From Euglena gracilis (Eukaryota > Euglenida > Euglenophyceae > Euglenales), in assembly GCA_039621445.1 (NCBI GenBank), contig CP154957.1, positions 34,850,227-34,914,226 on the forward strand: a stretch of DNA of 64,000 nucleotides, written 5' to 3'. The position numbers were made by a program, and so were the translations under genes. Below are positions 60,363 to 64,000 of this stretch, piece after piece. Below the pieces are notes generated by a model. That model saw only the letters and a program-made list of their open reading frames with translations. It did not search any database and was not told where the DNA came from. The first letter of the stretch is position 1, and every line of letters starts with the position of its first letter.

Positions 60363-60602
60363 TGAAAAGCAGTCACGGCTTCCCTCTACTCGTCGCTTCA
60401 AATCAGGAAAAACACGAAGTTGCCCCCCAGCGGGATTCGAACCCACGACCTACCGGTCACACGCTAACCACACGACCGCTGTGCCACGAGGGGCGATATC
60501 ATTCTCGTCCGTGTACTTTTATGACCGGACCCAAAAAAAATTTTCCTTCCTACCGAAAAGCAGTCACCGCTTCCCTCCACTAGTCGCGTAAATCAAGAAA
60601 TC
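60363..60602. repeat. 48-bp direct repeats flanking the tRNA-like sequence
   Basis: GAAAAGCAGTCACGGCTTCC (60,363) recurs as GAAAAGCAGTCACCGCTTCC (60,553), both continuing CTCTACT- or CTCCACT-GTCGC and AAATCA. Confidence 0.75.
60421..60494 (-). tRNA. tRNA-like sequence, degenerate anticodon arm
   Basis: 74 bases on the minus strand. The acceptor GCCCCTC/GGGGGGC pairs with one G-T, the D stem is GCAC/GTGT, and the T arm GTGGG-TTCGAAT-CCCGC is canonical with GGTTCGAATCC as B box. The anticodon arm does not form a proper 5-bp stem with a U33 loop, so a pseudo-tRNA or SINE head is more likely than a working tRNA. No anticodon is assigned. Confidence 0.4.
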
Positions 60603-61850
60603 GTCCCTGCCCTCCGGTTTTTCCTGGTGTGCACGCTCCCGCATTGCCGTGAGTGCGCCTGCAGGGAGTCCAATGCTATTTATTTTTGGGTGGATGAACA
60701 TTTCTTCAACATATTTTACGGCAGCGCCGGAAGAACCGGAAGGGGGGGTAAGTCGACCCCCCCCCTCCATACCCACCACAACATTTTCACCGTTTTCAGG
60801 AAAACGGGGATTTTGCCCAGAAAAGATTTTTGAAAAAATAAAACCCAAAAACACATGATTTTTGATGGAAAAAAACTTTTTTTTACAAAAAACCTCAAAA
60901 TTTTCCGTCCTAAAAACTTATGCTTTTGAGGAGGGGGGTGAAATAAACGAAGGTCAATAAAGTAAACAAACTTTTGGCACAGTCAAATTTTACTGACATT
61001 TTTCTCGTTGAACAACACATATTTTGCCAAAAAAAAAACAGAAACAAAACGCTTTTCTGCCCCCCCTTTCCAAGAGAATGGCACCCAAACAACTCAATCC
61101 TGTGGCCCAAAACTGGCCACCACATCTAGCCCAAAACTGGATTGAACATCTGGCCCAATCTGGCCCAAAAAAAAACCATGACATCGCAAAAAATGTGAAA
61201 TGCAAAATTTTGGGCCGTTTGCCAGATTGAAAAACTTCTCCCCCAATTTTGGTTTCCAACATTTGTCGAACAGCAAATAAAGAACGCAAGAAACAAAAAT
61301 GGAAGTTTCAGAAGAAAACCAGCATCTAAGGACAAAATGTCTGTGAAATCTGTCTTCAGACTTGAAACTTGTGATCCAAGTAGCAAGTACCAAGATTAAC
61401 AAGTAGCCCCACCAAGGGCCTGTCACCGTGTTGCAGGCAGGCCTCTGCTCGATCGAATGTGTATTTGTTCAGAGCAAAGGCCTGCATGTGGTGATGTTGG
61501 CCCTCTGTCCACAAAGCAATAAGTTCCTGTATTTTCACTTCATTTCAGCACCCTGTACTTTCATCATAACCATCCCACACCGCTTCCACCCGAAACGGCA
61601 TTGTGACACTGAAGGAGAACGATTGGGAATGCAAGCATTCTTTTGCGTGTAGGTGATTCATAATTTCTTCAATAAAAAACATGGGCTGGGGATCTTTGAT
61701 GTGCCCTATGCATCAAATTAACTAGAACAGAAACTTGCATACTACAACATTCAAAATGTGGTATTTTTTCAAGATTTGGTTTCGAACTTTTCGTCCGTTT
61801 CATTTCATGGACTGGTCCTTTTCCTCTGTTGATACTGCGAAGGGTATCGT

Positions 61851-61921
61851 GCACACAGTATAATTGGTGTGGCATGCAGTTCGCAACCGTGAGCTCGCAG
61901 GTTCAAACCCCGCTGTGTGCA
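61851..61921 (+). tRNA. tRNA-like sequence, 71 bases
   Basis: A perfect 7-bp acceptor GCACACA/TGTGTGC and the B box GGTTCAAACCC are present. The D arm and anticodon arm pair poorly; if the loop is TTCGCAA, the anticodon would be CGC. No intron, no encoded CCA. It may be a tRNA-derived SINE head. Confidence 0.35.
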
Positions 61922-62017
61922 AGTTTTCATCATTGTAAAATGTCTTTTTTGCACCGAGCACCCAGAATTAGGACTTGCCCAGTTCGCGACAAGAACAAAA
62001 AGCCACATACCCCAGCT

Positions 62018-62205
62018 CCTGAGACGCCTGCGCTTCCAAAGACCCGGCCGGCTAGCCGGCCAGCCGGCCAGCCGGCCAGCCGGCTAGCTGGACCAAGTGC
62101 AATTTCTTCAGCCGTCTGGACCAAGCCCACAAGCTCAGCCGTCCGTCCGGACCTTCGCTTTTTTCACCAGCCGTCCGTCCGTCCGTCCGTCCGCCCCCTT
62201 AGAGG
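62018..62205 (-). repeat. GGACGG / GGCTGGCC block, inverted copy
   Basis: Reverse complement of 30,075-30,250: CCGGCCAGCCGG runs, CAGCCGTCTGGACCAAGCCC and (GTCC)n in the same order. Its other half is at 60,205-60,355. Confidence 0.8.
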
Positions 62206-62372
62206 AAGAGGAGGTCTGGCTGGCTTCAGCGTTGAGGATCTAAAAGAGGAGGAGGGGGTCTGGCTGGCCGCGATGGGAAATTTTCCTTTTTTTTGCGACT
62301 TTGCGACGACTGAAGGTAAGAAGATTACGAGCGCGAGAACCAAGGCATTTTGCGTGAGTCCTAATCAGCCCG

Positions 62373-62480
62373 TTCGTTATACAACTTTACAACTTTACCG
62401 CTTGTCAGCCTTTTTTTTCAAAATGTCAAGTAATCTGTCACATGGTGTCGTATGTCAGGTGAAATTTGCATTCCTGGGTG
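62373..62480 (+). pseudogene. PHD ORF 5' fragment, family A copy B
   Basis: It matches the region 15,790-15,690 inverted: CCGCTTGTCAGCC, then ATG at 62,422 and codons for Met-Ser-Ser-Asn-Leu-Ser-His-Gly. Homology stops after Phe-Ala-Phe-Leu, so the PHD finger itself is absent here. Confidence 0.65.
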
Positions 62481-63159
62481 GGAATGTCGCTAAAGCGAGG
62501 GTGCCCAAAGCCTTGAATGGCCGTCGCTTTGGTGTCTGGGTGCCCCAGAGGGTCTTGACTAGCCCACCCGGGTACCCTTGGCGTCCTTGAACAACCCGGC
62601 CCACCCCTGTGGCCCGAAGAGAAAATTGGGGGAGTGAGGGGAAGAAAAGAGGGAACCCCCATGGAGACCAGTAGCTGAGAACGCGACTCCGATGTCTCTG
62701 CAGGGGGGCATGGGGATATGGCAAGCAGTGGTGTAGAAATATTTTTTTTGGGGGGGCCGTGATGCTTGGGGGTGGTTCGGGACGCGGGGGAGGGGGGCGG
62801 CAGATTCACGCGGGGAATCACGACATAGTGGGCCGGCCTGTTTTTTTTGACGTTGTTTTTTTGTTTTTTTTAATTCTAACAATGTTTTTTTTAAAAAAAA
62901 CAAAAAAAACGCCCAGTGGTTTTTGCATGGAAAATTTTTTGAATGCACATTTTCAATGATTTTTGGCAACTTCTGGGTAATTTCTGCCAAAAACTTCCTT
63001 CCACAAAAATGAAAAATGTCATAAAATTCCATTTTTGTTGCATTTTTGGATGTTTTTGACCATTTTTGGCAGTTTTTGAACTGAGTAGGATTCAAAGTAT
63101 GGTTTGGGAGTTTCATATCGAGTTTTTTCAATGAAATTTTCCTTTTGTTTTTTTTGAGG
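62481..63159. other. Non-coding DNA, A/T homopolymers
   Basis: It contains a TAGAAATATTTTTTTTGGGG junction like those at 13,360 and 14,690, and TTTTTTAAAAAA-type tracts near 62,850-62,910. No gene. Confidence 0.5.
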
Positions 63160-63487
63160 GGGTGTCTCCCCCGCGTCCCCCCCGCGTCCCCCCCCGCGTC
63201 CCCCCGCGTCCCACTTTGGAACCAAAATTTTGTTCTCGAGACAGCCAAATTCAGGAGGCTGATTCCTAATTTCAAGCATATTTGAGGTTGGTGATTCCTA
63301 ATTTGGTGTGGGTGTTTCCTAATTTGGTGTGGGTGATTCCTAATTTGGGGTGGGTTTGTCCTAATTTGTTGTGGTAGAATCCTAATTTGGCTAAAATTTT
63401 CTCGCGCCTAATTTCACTGTCCCAAAAATGGCGTCTCCCCCGCGTCCCCCCCCGCGTCCCCCCCCGCGTCCCCCCCGCGTCCCAGAC
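63160..63487 (+). repeat. Dispersed repeat, GATTCCTAATTTG unit, copy 2
   Basis: Same order as 26,699-27,093: CGCGTCCCC array, CACTTTGGAACCAAAATTTT, tandem GGTGATTCCTAATTTG, second CGCGTCCCC array. Confidence 0.85.
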
Positions 63488-63947
63488 ACCCCCTGATGTT
63501 TTTTTACTGTTTTTTTAAAAAAAACACGTTGTTTTGTTTTTTTTAAAAAAAACAAAAAAATGCCTTATTCGGTCCACCTTTGTTGCACCAATTCTTCTTG
63601 TTCTGTTTATGGTTGGCGCTAATTTCGCTTCTGGCCCAGTTTGTTTGGTGAGACCCCTTGCTTCCCCTAGCCGGCTGAGTAACCCCGGTGTAATTTCAGC
63701 GCTGCAGGGACATACACTTACCTTGTGTGGTTGGTGTGGTTCCCGTGGGTGGGTCCACACCTTTACGCCCCAGTGCTGCTCCGCGTGCCTCTTCCCACTT
63801 TTCTGTGTGGGGGATGCAGCGTGGGCACAACACCATGACTTGAAAAATTCCAGTGTGGCCTCATGGACTTGCGGCTTCGGTAAACCCGGGTTACCAAGTC
63901 TTGGCCTTGGGGCAGGTGGCGGGTGGGTAGTGTGCTACTAGGTACCA
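63488..63947. other. No gene recognised
   Basis: A/T homopolymer palindrome at 63,500-63,560, then mixed sequence. A 135-codon plus frame (63,534-63,941) is Cys/Trp/Gly-rich without a known domain. Confidence 0.4.
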
Positions 63948-64000
63948 GTACCCCCCCCCCCATATTGTCCCAACCACCTTCCCACTGGGACCCCAAATGG
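63948..64000. mobile_element. Left end of another C-tract MITE, cut by window edge
   Basis: TAGGTACCAGTACC is followed by a C tract, CATATTGTCCC and AACCACC, matching the terminal pattern of the C-tract family (TATTGTCCC after a C run). Confidence 0.45.

Larger units (their letters stand above)
60083..62372. mobile_element. Composite 2.3-kb insertion in family A copy B
   Basis: Copy A joins GGGAAAAAC directly to AATACAACTTTACCGC, whereas copy B has 2.3 kb between them. The insert contains an inverted copy of the 30.1-30.4-kb GGACGG block, itself split at 60,355-62,018, two tRNA-like sequences and an inverted relative of 23.3-23.6 kb. Confidence 0.6.

Noticed and set aside
10846-63487. Arg/Pro/Gly-rich proteins from CGCGTCCCC arrays
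   Set aside because: The same composition appears on both strands wherever the array occurs, with no conserved start or domain.

Overview
The window reads as repeat-dense nuclear DNA from a eukaryote, not as a bacterium, plasmid or virus. It holds chromodomain-type Ty3/gypsy machinery, tRNA-primed LTR elements, TTAGGG-type interstitial telomeric arrays, a PHD finger, a DDE-type transposase remnant and many palindromic small transposons. There are no operons, no ribosome-binding-site pattern and no convincing host gene. A unicellular alga or other protist with a large genome is plausible, but the species cannot be fixed from the sequence. An outstanding habit of the DNA is long C or G homopolymer tracts, many of which sit at the ends of small inverted-repeat elements.

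Layout. 1-5.0 kb: minisatellites, microsatellites and non-coding DNA. 5.0-7.0 kb: foldback palindromes. 7.05-10.4 kb: a 77-bp satellite split by a 0.68-kb transposon with a 10-bp target duplication. 11-15 kb: interstitial telomere repeats, C/G-ended elements and a recurrent hairpin motif. 15.2-22.0 kb: a minus-strand PHD-finger ORF, dispersed family A, and two tyrosine-recombinase relics, one broken by a stack of nested insertions. 25.5-27 kb: a third tyrosine-recombinase relic. 27.9-28.8 kb: a small inverted-repeat element with its own ORF. 30.5-31.8 kb: a DDE transposase relic and a solo Gag fragment.

33,308-59,171 is one giant LTR retrotransposon, called R1 here. It has two 542-bp LTRs differing at two positions, an initiator-Met-type primer site, a G-rich polypurine tract and a CCCT target duplication. 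Its order is gag (long coiled coil, capsid-like core, basic RG/KG tail), then an in-frame UAG, then a compact C5-cytosine-methyltransferase-like domain, then protease, reverse transcriptase, RNase H, integrase and chromodomain, then large internal satellite arrays, then a Cys-rich ORF and a Pro/Thr-rich ORF. The UAG is followed by an 8-nt spacer and a perfect 11-bp stem, which resembles the readthrough signals of gammaretroviruses. R1 has itself been hit by a minus-strand LTR element (R2, 36,101-44,801, identical LTRs, Gag only), a TTAA-flanked inverted-repeat element (46,523-47,820) and a 182-bp C-tract element (56,661-56,842). R1 sits inside a second, inverted copy of family A, so copy A at 15.8-18.3 kb serves as its empty site.

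59.2-64 kb continues that family A copy. It is broken by a 2.3-kb composite insertion carrying two tRNA-like sequences, and the window ends with dispersed GC-rich repeats and the start of another C-tract element. The most notable candidate system is R1: a chromodomain retrotransposon that appears to carry its own DNA methyltransferase between Gag and Pol, expressed through a predicted recoding signal.
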